Source: Lasiodiplodia sp. COLG20 (taxonomy: Eukaryota; Ascomycota; Dothideomycetes; Botryosphaeriales; Botryosphaeriaceae). Taken from it: a stretch of 64,000 nucleotides of DNA. A model generated the notes under the pieces. It had not been told where the DNA came from. It made no database searches and was given only the letters and a program-made list of their open reading frames with translations. Positions 11,305 through 20,632 of the stretch are shown here, piece after piece (the stretch's first letter is position 1; every line of letters starts with the position of its first letter). The stretch lies in the NCBI GenBank assembly GCA_009801085.1, contig VNWV01000012.1, positions 124,001-188,000 of the forward strand, written 5' to 3'. Both the position numbers and the translations under genes were made by a program.

Positions 11305-11970
11305 TTAGTTGATGCAGTTGCAGTCGCCCTTGAGGACGTCACCGAGGCCGATGAGGACGTCACCGACGAAGGGGAGGAGGGTGGAGACGAGGGTCCAGAC
11401 GGTGGCAATGACGTCACCGAGGATGTCCTGGAGGGCGAGGAGGAGGGCGACGATGGCGTTGACGAGGAGGTGGACGACGGAGCCGAGCAGGGTGAGGATG
11501 GTGCCACCGAGGACAGCGACAACGCCCTGGAGGGTGCAGACGATCTCGAAGACGAGCTTGACGACGAGGGCGACGATGGCGGAGATGTCGACGTTGGCGT
11601 CGATCTCGATCTTGCCAACCTTGACGGAGGCGTCAACGATCAGGGAGGCGATGGACTTGATCTCGGCCTTGATCTCGATCAGGGCGGACTTCTTGTCCTG
11701 CTCGGTGGGCTGCTGGGGAACGGCAGCGACGGTCTTGTTGATGGAGCTGGTGTGCTGCTGGACGTTGGTGTACAGGGTCTGGACGACGCTGTAGACGGTC
11801 TCGTTCTTGGTGACGGTGGTCGTCTTCTCGGTGTAGGTCTTGGTGAGCTGGCTGGTCTGGCCCTGGGTCAGGCCGGAGACGGCGCCAAGGGCATCAGTGC
11901 CGGTGGGGGCCGACAGGGCACCGAGGAAGAGGGTGCTGAAAGCAAAGGCGGAGGCGAACGAGAAGCGCAT
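11305..11970 (-). CDS. Small secreted hydrophobic helical protein
   Basis: A 221-residue protein I do not recognise. It starts at 11970, where MRFSFASAFAFSTLFLGALSA is a textbook signal peptide; an upstream in-frame ATG would precede it with a long Ser-rich leader and is unlikely. After a Thr/Gln-rich linker with N-x-T/S sites, residues ~95-215 are long alternating hydrophobic stretches (Val, Leu, Ile with regularly spaced Asp, Lys), predicted as successive amphipathic or membrane-active helices. The chain ends in DCNCIN. Codon use is extremely biased to C-ending codons, which in fungi marks strong expression. A TATA-like site lies ~150 bases upstream. The gene has no introns and its function is unknown. 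Confidence 0.82.
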   Translation of the reverse strand: MRFSFASAFAFSTLFLGALSAPTGTDALGAVSGLTQGQTSQLTKTYTEKTTTVTKNETVYSVVQTLYTNVQQHTSSINKTVAAVPQQPTEQDKKSALIEIKAEIKSIASLIVDASVKVGKIEIDANVDISAIVALVVKLVFEIVCTLQGVVAVLGGTILTLLGSVVHLLVNAIVALLLALQDILGDVIATVWTLVSTLLPFVGDVLIGLGDVLKGDCNCIN

Positions 11971-13523
11971 TTTGGCGGTTGTAGTTGTAAAAATTAAGGT
12001 CTCGAAAGAGTGACTGAGCGACTGAAAGAGCGAGTGACTGTAGCACGAAAGGCTGGAGTTGGAAGAGAGAGGCTCGATGGTGAGGAAAAAATGTCTGGCG
12101 GCGTTCAACGGTCGAGTCTTATACTCGGACGACTCGCCATGGCCATCAGCCGCTCTTCACCCCCGTGATGGATGTGTTGTGGGCTCGTCGTGCTCGACTG
12201 CCGGTGAAAATGATGCTCTTCACCAGAAATGCCGGATTGGGCTAGCGCGTAGAGGCTGAACTTACATCAGAGACCAAAAGACTCGCGCACAGCCCAGCGC
12301 TACGGCGGACGGGCCTGCGGCTGCGTCCCGAAAGGCACCCCATTGGGACCTGATCGACGGGAGCGGCAGGGGAACGGCTCTCGGGCGGGCCAGATGCGGA
12401 GGCAAAGGGGCGCGCGTCGTGGTGAGCGGTGACCATCACGGCAGGGTTTGCCGGCCAACAGCCTCATTACCGTCTTCTCGAAGCCTGATCCACGATTGCT
12501 GCATCTCCACACTAATCTGCGAGGCCTTGGAATCCCTACTGCTCATCCGAATGTCGCTTTGGCGGCCAGAAAATCATCATCTTTTTTTTTCCCGGTCCTG
12601 CGGAGGATGCACGTTGCGGTGGACTCGCGGCCCCGGGCTGAACACGAGTTGGGCCAATGTCTTGGCTTGGTGTGGAATGCTGCGGAACGCTAAACTTTGG
12701 CCCCACGACCGAAAAGGGGCGTTGTGGCGCTGCTGAGGTGCTGTTCCTGACCGGCCACGATGGGGGTACGAGTCGCGAGGGGCAGGCGTTGGAGAGCACG
12801 GTGCGGCGTGCGTTTGACCGCGAATCCGCCGACCCATCCGACCGCCGGGAACAACGCGATTGTAATCAGCTCGAGAATGATGCGAGGGCCAAGGAGCGGC
12901 AGTGCCGAGTCCACCGCATGAATTCAGCCCTACAGCCGATGCAGCCCCAAGCGCGTGGGATTTTCTGGAAGTCATGCCGCTTGTCTCTGGCCATTGTGAT
13001 GTCCTCGCGCACCGAACATGCGCCGAGAAAGGGCGCGTGGCTGCAGCCGTTCGAGCAATATCCCCGAGTCATACCCCTTGACGGCGATCCGAGTGCTAGA
13101 AGGACCGGTCATCAGCTAGCAGCCGTTTACGGCGCTCCCGCGGCAGCCAGCGCCTGCTATTGTGTGATAGGAGAAAGCTTAGTCTAGGGTCCCTCGACCG
13201 TTGGTTCATTTCGGGAGTCGCGATAGACGATCCATCTTTGGGACATGTTGGGTGGCTTGAATTTCACTTTTGCAGAGATTAGGTATTAGATACCGAAGCC
13301 CCTCGGCAGACGAGGGGGGCGAAGGAAGGCGGTTCATCCTTAACGGCCACCGCTGCTTTGCAAGCGACGGCGGGCAGTTCGGACCTCAACGGCAAACTGA
13401 TTACGCTACAATTTGCTTAGCGCTCACCTCGTTGCATCCATCCGCCTCGTTTCGAACCGGCTTATCTCGGGCAGCTGGCAATTTCATTTCCTTCCGCATC
13501 CTTCCACTCTTCCTAACTTCCAA
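11971..13523. other. Promoter of secreted-protein gene plus featureless spacer
   Basis: The first ~200 bases (11971-12180) are the upstream region of the secreted-protein gene. The remaining ~1.3 kb up to the aldo-keto reductase stop holds only short GC-rich open frames on both strands with no domain signature. I see no gene there. Confidence 0.5.
12117..12124 (-). promoter_or_regulatory. TATA-like box of secreted-protein gene
   Basis: On the minus strand the sequence reads GTATAAGA, about 150 bases upstream of the predicted ATG at 11970. It is followed by a C/T-rich leader. Position and strong codon bias of the gene make a TATA-driven promoter plausible. Confidence 0.5.
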
Positions 13524-14560
13524 TCATGCGTCATCGAGGCCTTCGAACAAAGCAACGCCCCAAGCCTTGCTGGGATTGTTGAAGCGCGTCAGATACTTCT
13601 CTCCAATCTTCTCGATCTTGTCCAAGTCGGCATCGACTAGGCCGCATTCGACCGCCTCAAAGTTTTCCTTGATCCACTTCTCATGGCTCGATTTTGGAAT
13701 TACACTCGTACCTCTCTCGAGGCCCCAGGCTAGCGCCACCTGGGCCACGGTGCAGTCCCGCTGCTTCGCGATCCCCTCGAGCTCCGGGTTCTCCAGCAGC
13801 AATGGGGTCGTCTTGCGAGAACCGTGGTAGATGGGGTTCGTGTTCCCCAAGGGCGAGTACGAGGTGACGTGGATGCCGTGTTTCTGGTGGAAGCGCACCC
13901 ACTCGGCCTGCTGCAGATATGGGTGCAGCTCCATCTGATGCACGGCGGGCTTGACCGTCGACGACCTGACCAACTTGCGGAGCTGGTGCGGGGAGAAGTT
14001 GGCCACGCCAATATTGCGGACCTTGTCAGGCAGCAGCTTCTCCATGGATTTCCACGTCTACCCGCGATCATTGGCACCTGCATTGCTGGGCAGTGGGGCA
14101 TCTCTGCACTTACCTCGACGTAGTCATAGTCACCGGACGCGCTCACAGGCCAGTGCATGAGGTACAGGTCCAAGTACTGGAGCCCGAGCTCCTCGAGCGT
14201 CTTGGTCAAGGCCGCTTCGACGGCGTCGGCGTCACCGTGGTGGTCATTCCACAGCTTGCTCGTCACCCAGATGTCTTCACGCTGCAGGCCGGCCTTATCG
14301 ATTCCATCGGCGATTCCTTTCCCGACGGCAACTTGGTTGCCGTAGGCGGCAGCGGCGTCGATGTGGCGGTAGCCGGACTGGATAGCTAGAGAGACGGCGT
14401 CGGTGGTATTGTCCGGCGACACCTTCAGGTTCCAAGTACCGAAGCCTAGCAGCGGCGGAGCTACGGCCTGGTTAGGCGCGAATGGCGTCTGCCCGTCGTC
14501 GGCAGTGGCGAATGTTGCGGCGGCTAGGACGGCAGCGCTCACGGTGCTGAACGAAATCAT
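13524..14560 (-). CDS. Aldo-keto reductase with N-terminal signal sequence
   Basis: Predicted 326-residue NAD(P)H-dependent oxidoreductase of the aldo-keto reductase superfamily. Exons are 14560-14114 and 14057-13524 with a 56-base intron. The AKR catalytic tetrad is visible as Asp68 and Tyr73 ([10 protein letters not shown]), Lys102 (VTSKLW) and His136 (LMHWP). The later [15 protein letters not shown] and [22 protein letters not shown] blocks, and the [16 protein letters not shown] cofactor-binding block, are all present. Unusually, residues 1-20 form a hydrophobic, Ala-rich leader ending in ATA|DDGQ, like a signal peptide, whereas AKRs are normally cytosolic. The leader is in the same exon, so it is not a joining artefact. 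The substrate cannot be inferred. Confidence 0.92.
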
Positions 14561-15317
14561 TTTCGATGTATTGCAGGTGCAATTGACGACTGGAGGAGAG
14601 GCTTGGCGTGTCGTCTCCGCACTTCGTGGATGCCATTCGGGTGGTGGATGATGTCACCACGACGCATGTCGACCCGGAGAAACCATCCACCGCTGGAATG
14701 CCTGCCAACCCATCTAAACTCTGAATTGCTCTTTGCAGTGAGGTCACAACAGAGTTGTTTCCACAGGCGGGGCGTTAAGGTTAAGGGTGTTCGCGATATA
14801 TTAACTATCCACGTTTGGTCAGGGGCTCTCCAGCCACCCGGGGCCCTCGTTTCCACGCGCCCGTCTCCCCTCTCCAAACTCAACTCCACCCACGACTCCT
14901 GACACCGCACATGCAACACCGACTCTTCCCCTTTCCGATGCGACACCGCTACGTGCGCACGTGAAGTTTGGAGACTAAGGTCGAAGATGGCCGTCCAGCT
15001 TGTACGTCGCGCTACAGCGCGCGATTTCGGCATGAATCGCGACACGGCGACCGCTCCATCAGCGCACCAGACGGCGTCTGGGGATCCACAGCTTGCAGCT
15101 GGACGTTCCGAGCCGACACTATCGTCGTTTGTTCAGCAAATCAGACTCATGTCCCCTACACCACCAGTGAGATGCTTAATTGGCCAATAAGCTTACCGCT
15201 TACCGAGATCACTCGAAGTTTTCTGGCATCGAAGCTCTGCAACCCCTGCCACAGTCTCAGATATCGGCCCCCTGCTCTTATCACGTTTGACTGCCACCCG
15301 GCTGTCGTTTCACACCT

Positions 15318-15481
15318 TGCTTTGCCTTATAAAAAATAACATGTGGGTAGGTGAAGCTATTGTCCGGATGTTTATGTAGAATTAAAAATTCGACATTCTC
15401 GTCCGGACGATAGCTTCAACTGCCCATGACATGGACAAAAAGCAAATTCACGCTAGCCATCGGCCACGAGAGGGGACTGTA
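15318..15481. mobile_element. Foldback MITE copy B, truncated
   Basis: This copy runs opposite to copy A. It keeps the internal hairpin (GTGAAGCTATTGTCCGGATG paired with CGTCCGGACGATAGCTTC) and one terminal arm, ending GAGGGGACTGTA. The other terminal arm is lost; similarity starts near TTTGCCTTATAAAAAATAAC. It ends on the TA dinucleotide at 15480-15481 that also starts copy C. Confidence 0.75.
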
Positions 15482-15688
15482 CAGAGGGCATTGTAGCCGA
15501 ACGCCGGCGCGAAAAATAGCAGGGGCTGATTATGTTACCCGCGAAGAATCGTCTTTACGTCGGGACAACTGTTCCAACTACAGTCTTTTTGGTCATGTCA
15601 TGGGCAGTTGAAGCTATCGTCCGGATGTTTATGTAGAATTAAAAATTCGACATTTTCGTCCGGACGATAGCTTCACCTACCCATGATG
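15480..15688. mobile_element. Foldback MITE copy C, truncated
   Basis: Starts with TACAGAGGGCATTGTAGCCG, a good match to the terminal arm of copies A and D. It continues through the internal hairpin (arms near 15606-15624 and 15657-15675) and stops matching after CTACCCATGATG. The far terminal arm is missing. It lies directly against copy B, sharing one TA. Confidence 0.75.
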
Positions 15689-16946
15689 CGCTTGCTCAGC
15701 ACACATCCCTCGACCGGCTTGTTCACTAGTTCCCCTCGACTTACCGCTGTTCAATATGGACCGATGCAAACCATGAAAAACGCTGAGTGGGTATCCTCTT
15801 CGTTTTGTGCATCAGACACCTGCGCTGCGCCCCAAGCATGAGCCATGAGGGGAAAAGAAAAGGCGCAACTACTAGCCCTGACCGCAGAATGGCGTCGCTA
15901 TCGTACTGGAGGGGCAGGAGGAGACGGTGGATCATCAGCAACAAAGCTTCTCAACGCCTACCATGGGTCTGGGAGATGCATTCTATGCCACTTTATGCGG
16001 GACCGTCTCGGGTCTGACTCGCAAGCGACGCGGAAAAAAGACGCTACCACCATGTCCTTACTGCATCAGTTCAGTATCGTGGACCCTGACGCCAAGTCGG
16101 ACCGGGCCGTCGGCGCTACATGCGTTTTTGGACGTGGTCGCTCTGGTGCCGGCTCTGCAGAGTCTCTGCCACCGGCGGTTGCTGGTGAGCGGTATCTGTG
16201 CAGGTGCAACGCCACTGTCTGAAGAGCGGTTGGAGTAACATCTATATTTTGTGCTGTTCCTCGAATAGGAGATGGGCATATGCGCGGAGAGTCAACCTCT
16301 CATCAAAGCCGACCCGTTAATCAGGACATGAAAAAAGTCCGTAATGGAAATATGAATGGCGAGGGCGACTAGATGACGAGGTCAGTCGAAAGCACGTTGA
16401 GGTGGCGATCTTCTGCTCTCGAGCCGATCAACGTGGGATTCTTGGCTAACGGGCAGAGTATCAGGGTTGATTGGCATATCCGGTACAATTGCGGACATGC
16501 AAAATTTGAACAACGTCAGGACCAGTACCAGCCTCGGCGCCATGATGTTAGACTATGCACCGTCGGAATCTGCGCTGAGCTTCCTGCCAGGCTGGCACCG
16601 GCAATATCACGATTATCACATGCCTGGTCTTCCACCTTCCTTTCCTTCCGCCTGATGGAGATTCACATGTCACAAACATGACCAGATGCTTTCATGTGCT
16701 TCTGCCTTGCCGATATTAGAAGGACAGAACCTGCCTCTTGCTTCGATTTGCCTGGAGGATGGCCCGCCAGCGCAGGGGACCGGCACGTGCAGCTACCCGT
16801 TCCATCACAAAGACGCCCATGTGACGGGTCTTCTGCCACCGGCTTTCCAAATCTGTTGGCAGACCCTGCTTCTATCACCGGGTCAACCCTTCCCGCACGG
16901 ACACCTAGCCCGGTGACCGCTACCCGACTTTCGCCCACCCTTCGCC

Positions 16947-17130
16947 TATATAAAACCCCCGACCTTTGCTCCTCCTCTTCTTCTTCTTTCTCTTCATACT
17001 TACCTTCTCGGGGCTTCGATGATCATGAAGATTGGAGTCTGCCTGGCACCCTGCATTGCACAACGCAGAGGCTGACAGGTATGTAATCTCTTCGGGGCTT
17101 ACACCTGGGGTAATTTTTGATGGCAAACAG
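16947..17130 (+). promoter_or_regulatory. Candidate promoter and leader intron upstream of AAA ATPase
   Basis: TATATAAAA lies at 16947-16955, followed by a C/T-rich tract to ~17010, a usual fungal start-site arrangement. A possible 52-base intron follows (GTATGT at 17079 to AACAG at 17130). The only ATG between them opens an 18-codon frame. This could be the distal promoter and 5' leader of the AAA ATPase gene 750 bases downstream, or a short non-coding transcript. The call is inference from sequence pattern only. Confidence 0.35.
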
Positions 17131-17865
17131 AGCTAAGCTCAATTTTCGTTGACGCTCGTGCCCTTGTGGCGCGCTTCAAGGAAGATCCAGAGGCTGCTTT
17201 CAATGTTGTGGGAAGAAGACGCACGACGCGTCTCGCGAAGACCTGGACGCGTTCAGCTCGCGTTGAGCCGCGATGCTGCGCCGGCTCTCTACAAACGCGC
17301 CGTCACCTACGTGTTCTGGTACCACCACCACTACTCGCCTCACTCTGCATGCAACACGCAAGCTGTTTCAAGATGTCCCGCGGGTGTCACCGGCTTGCAG
17401 TACTTGCAAACCGTACAGGTAGGACATCCGTCCAAATACCAGACGCACCCCGGTCCGAAACCACACGCTTCGTGACCTTCATCTCTAGGCATGCAGTGCT
17501 TACCAAGCTTTGCGACAGATAATTTTGCAGCGATTTGCGCTAAGACACGTCATGAACAGCCACCCGTACTCCAAGCTGCATACTGTCAAAGCTGCATGCT
17601 ACCTATAACACAAGTGTTGGATTCTGGGTCGGTAGCCAATGACAGCGGCGCAGCACTGTTCTACCCCGCATGCTCCCGATCACAATGCAGCATTCCTCAG
17701 CCTTGCACAACGCAAAAAGCCTGGTTGGCGATCTCCAGGCAGCAGCGGCCTCTGAAGAGCCTCAGAGCAATGTGAATACAAGAAGCAGCTGCGACCGGAG
17801 CTAGAAACATCTCGTGTCCGGTGGAGGCCCATGTAATCTCTGGGAAGCCGACGCTGACATTCACC

Positions 17866-20427
17866 ATGGAGGAAACAATGAACGGAGAGAGCGCCATGAA
17901 TGTCAGTATTCCAAGTTCTTTTTCTGTTTATCGTACTGATCATGGCCTAGCGAGTGAGGAGTCTCTCGGATCTACTCGATGAATCATTCCTCCAAGACGC
18001 GCATACAAATGATTCCGATACCGAGCACTCCGAAGCCGGCAATACCCAAGACAAAAGCATCACAGGCCAGCAATCAACCATCAAGACATTGTACGAGGGA
18101 CCACAGAAATGCAACTGCTGCATCAACTGGGTCGAGAGCCCGCCTGACGATCTCTCACCCGACATCGAGCAGCACGCCGAGAGCAAGAAGCACGCCCTCC
18201 TCGTGCGCATGAAGAAGGACCATGACTCGGACACAAAGTCAATGACCCTCCACTCCATCGTTGTTCAGAGCCCGCGCCTGAAAGTGCTCTTGGGCAAGGT
18301 CTTCGAACACTTTGGCGGCATCACCACGGACCTGGAGCGGCTAGTTTTCAAAGCTCCATTCCAGCCGTTCTTCTACCAGTGGGAGCAACTGAAGGAGGCC
18401 GTCCAGCGGGAAGAGGACCCTCTCACCAAAGAGCACGGTAAGCTCCTGCGGAAGATTCTCCAGGCAGAACTCCGCGACGTCATCGCCCTCAGCAGGGACT
18501 ATGCTCGCTACGGGATCATAGACTTCGCCAACCTCTGGACCATCTTCAAGCCCGGCGTCGACGTCTTCTTCCCGAGTGGCGGCCGCGAGTCTATCTACCG
18601 TCTTGTTAGCTCTAGCATGAAGTATGCTAGTGACACAGTGTCGTTCCAACTCGACATCCGCAGCATCGACTTCGACGGCTCGGGCTTTGGCTACAAGACA
18701 TCCTCTGCAGTGATACCGTTCTTCGAGGGAACTACGGCTGTGACGAGCCTTGATGCCTATCCTGCGCACCTCCATCCGAACATCGGCGAGTTACGCCAGA
18801 GGCTTCATAGGAGGGGCGAGAGGTTCAGGGACCTCCAGGCATATGGCTTCCACTACAAGTCCTACGGAGGGATGGCCGATCTTGCGCTGCCTGAGCCTGC
18901 GCCTATGTCAAGGAGGATGCCCATGCCCATGCCATGCATGACGACGAGGTCAGCTTATGTAAGTTTTTTGTTCCTTTGTCCCCCTCGAGGGAATGTTGTC
19001 AAGATGCTCTTATTACCGGTCACCATTTACTGATATCAACCCCCCCAAAAAAAAGGTTGATGGACGGATCATTGTCGATGCGGAAGCGTACAACAACTTC
19101 AATCCGATGGAGCGGATGTTCCTGCAGCCTCTTCGCAACGATACAATCTTCCCCGGGCAGTGGGATGTCTCCGATCCGACGCACTCGGGCTCCGAAATAT
19201 ACGACGACCCCCCCTCGATCCCGCATCGCATGATGCCTCGGCCTTGCGTCGGTTCACCACCTCCGGTATCAGATAACAGCTTGAGTAAGCATGGCTTGAG
19301 AAGTCCGGCTACTGGAGTCTGGAGCTAATAAAGGGCAGTGAGATGCAAGCAGGTACCGGATGAGCTGTTGTACCTTTGCGGTGCCAAGGTCCGAGGCTTT
19401 TCGTTCAAAATCAAGAAATGGGGTAAGATAAAGATTATCCCTACCATCGCATGCGGATAACTGATTTTTTTTGATCCTCTCCAGCCTCGTTCTTCGTCGA
19501 CTGCATACAGGAGGTCAAGTGGAATGAGAGCGCCTTCGACAGCCTGGTCTTGCCGAGCGATCACAAGAGGCTGATGCTGTCGTTCGTCGAGAGCCAGCTC
19601 CGCAACAAGAAACATTTCGATGATGTCATTGAAGGGAAAGGTATATTTCCCCCGTTGCGAGAAGGAGGAATGAACGGCAAGCTGACAGCGATCCACTGTA
19701 GGGCAAGGCATCGTCATCCTCCTCGAGGGCAGCCCAGGCGTAGGCAAAACGCTCACCGCAGAAGCGCGTACGTATCCACCTATCCTCCTCCATCCTCCTC
19801 AAGACTAACCGGAACACAGTCGCCGACCGCCTCCGCCGCCCCCTCTACGCCATGTCCATCGCCGAGCTCGGCCGGTCCGCCGCGGAGCTCGAGTCGTGCC
19901 TGACGATGATCCTCGAAGTAGCAGTCAAGTGGGACGCCGTCGTGCTCCTCGACGAAGCCGACGTCTTCCTCGAGAAGCGGCGCAGCGTCGGCGGCGGCGG
20001 CAGCAACAACCTCGAGCGCAACGGCATCGTCGCCATCTTCCTGCGCCTCCTCGAGTACTTCCGCGGCGTGCTGTTCATGACGACCAATCGCGTGCGCGCC
20101 ATCGACCCGGCGTTCCAGTCGCGCGTCCACCTGCAGATCGCGTATCCGGATCTGGACGTCGTGGCGCGCAGGAAGATTTGGGAGCGCATGGTTGCTATGT
20201 CGTCGATGTCGTCGTCGACGGAGGACGGGGACGGGGGGTGTTGTGGGATTGGGGCGGAGGAGCTGGAGAGGCTGGCGAGGGCGGAGCTGAATGGGAGGGA
20301 GATTAAGAATTTGGTCAAGTCGGCGCAGTTGCTGGCGAGCTTTGAGGGCGTGCCGTTGGCGGTCGAGCACGTGGAGACGGTGTTGAGGGTGACGCAGAAG
20401 GATGTCACGGGCGGTGGTGATGAGTGA
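17866..20427 (+). CDS. AAA-family ATPase of the fungal DUF7025-AAA type
   Basis: Predicted 728-residue ATPase; the fungal family has no settled function. Exons are 17866-17901, 17951-18958, 19056-19284, 19339-19422, 19485-19640, 19702-19767 and 19820-20427, all in phase. The start is the weakest part: the main frame has no early ATG, and a 49-base intron linking it to ATG 17866 is my proposal. The N-terminal ~450 residues match the family's substrate or regulatory region (FKPFFYxW-like block, FKPGVDVFF, then GRIIVDAEAYNNFNP). The AAA module has Walker A GSPGVGKT, split from its exon start by an intron, Walker B VVLLDEAD, the sensor/arginine-finger region TNRVRAIDPAFQSRVH and a C-terminal lid. 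A Ser/Gly-rich insert with STEDGDGG sits within the lid. Confidence 0.88.
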
Positions 20428-20632
20428 GGATATTCGAAGCATCCGATGCTTCTTTAATACAAGTCCCCGGTAGGCAACACACAGCCGGTAGACCTAACTT
20501 TCGCTAGTAGCAATTGAATTGGAGAAGGCGTTCATGATGACGGTTCAAGGGCATGTTGTTCATTGCCTCATCTCTCCACCGACTCCTTGAGAAATGCTTC
20601 GGAAGCACATAGCCGTAATAATCATCCAAATT

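Larger units (their letters stand above)
14561..17865. other. Long intergenic region with two truncated foldback copies
   Basis: About 3.3 kb between the divergent aldo-keto reductase and AAA ATPase genes. It holds the fused foldback copies B and C (15318-15688) and a TATA/pyrimidine-tract start region at 16.95 kb. Short open frames elsewhere (for example 15845-16222 and 16694-17086) have no recognisable content. Confidence 0.5.

Noticed and set aside
11284..11997. 237-residue Asp/Glu-rich open frame on the plus strand
   Set aside because: It is antisense to the secreted-protein gene. Its acidic composition is the complement of that gene's strong codon bias, and it has no domain of its own.
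12657..13187. 176-residue plus-strand frame in the gap before the aldo-keto reductase
   Set aside because: No domain, no conserved pattern, and equal-length frames occur on the opposite strand. It looks like chance in GC-rich DNA.
16694..17086. 130-residue plus-strand frame spanning the TATA box
   Set aside because: The strong TATA/pyrimidine tract lies inside it, so it would have to be transcribed from elsewhere. It has no recognisable domain.
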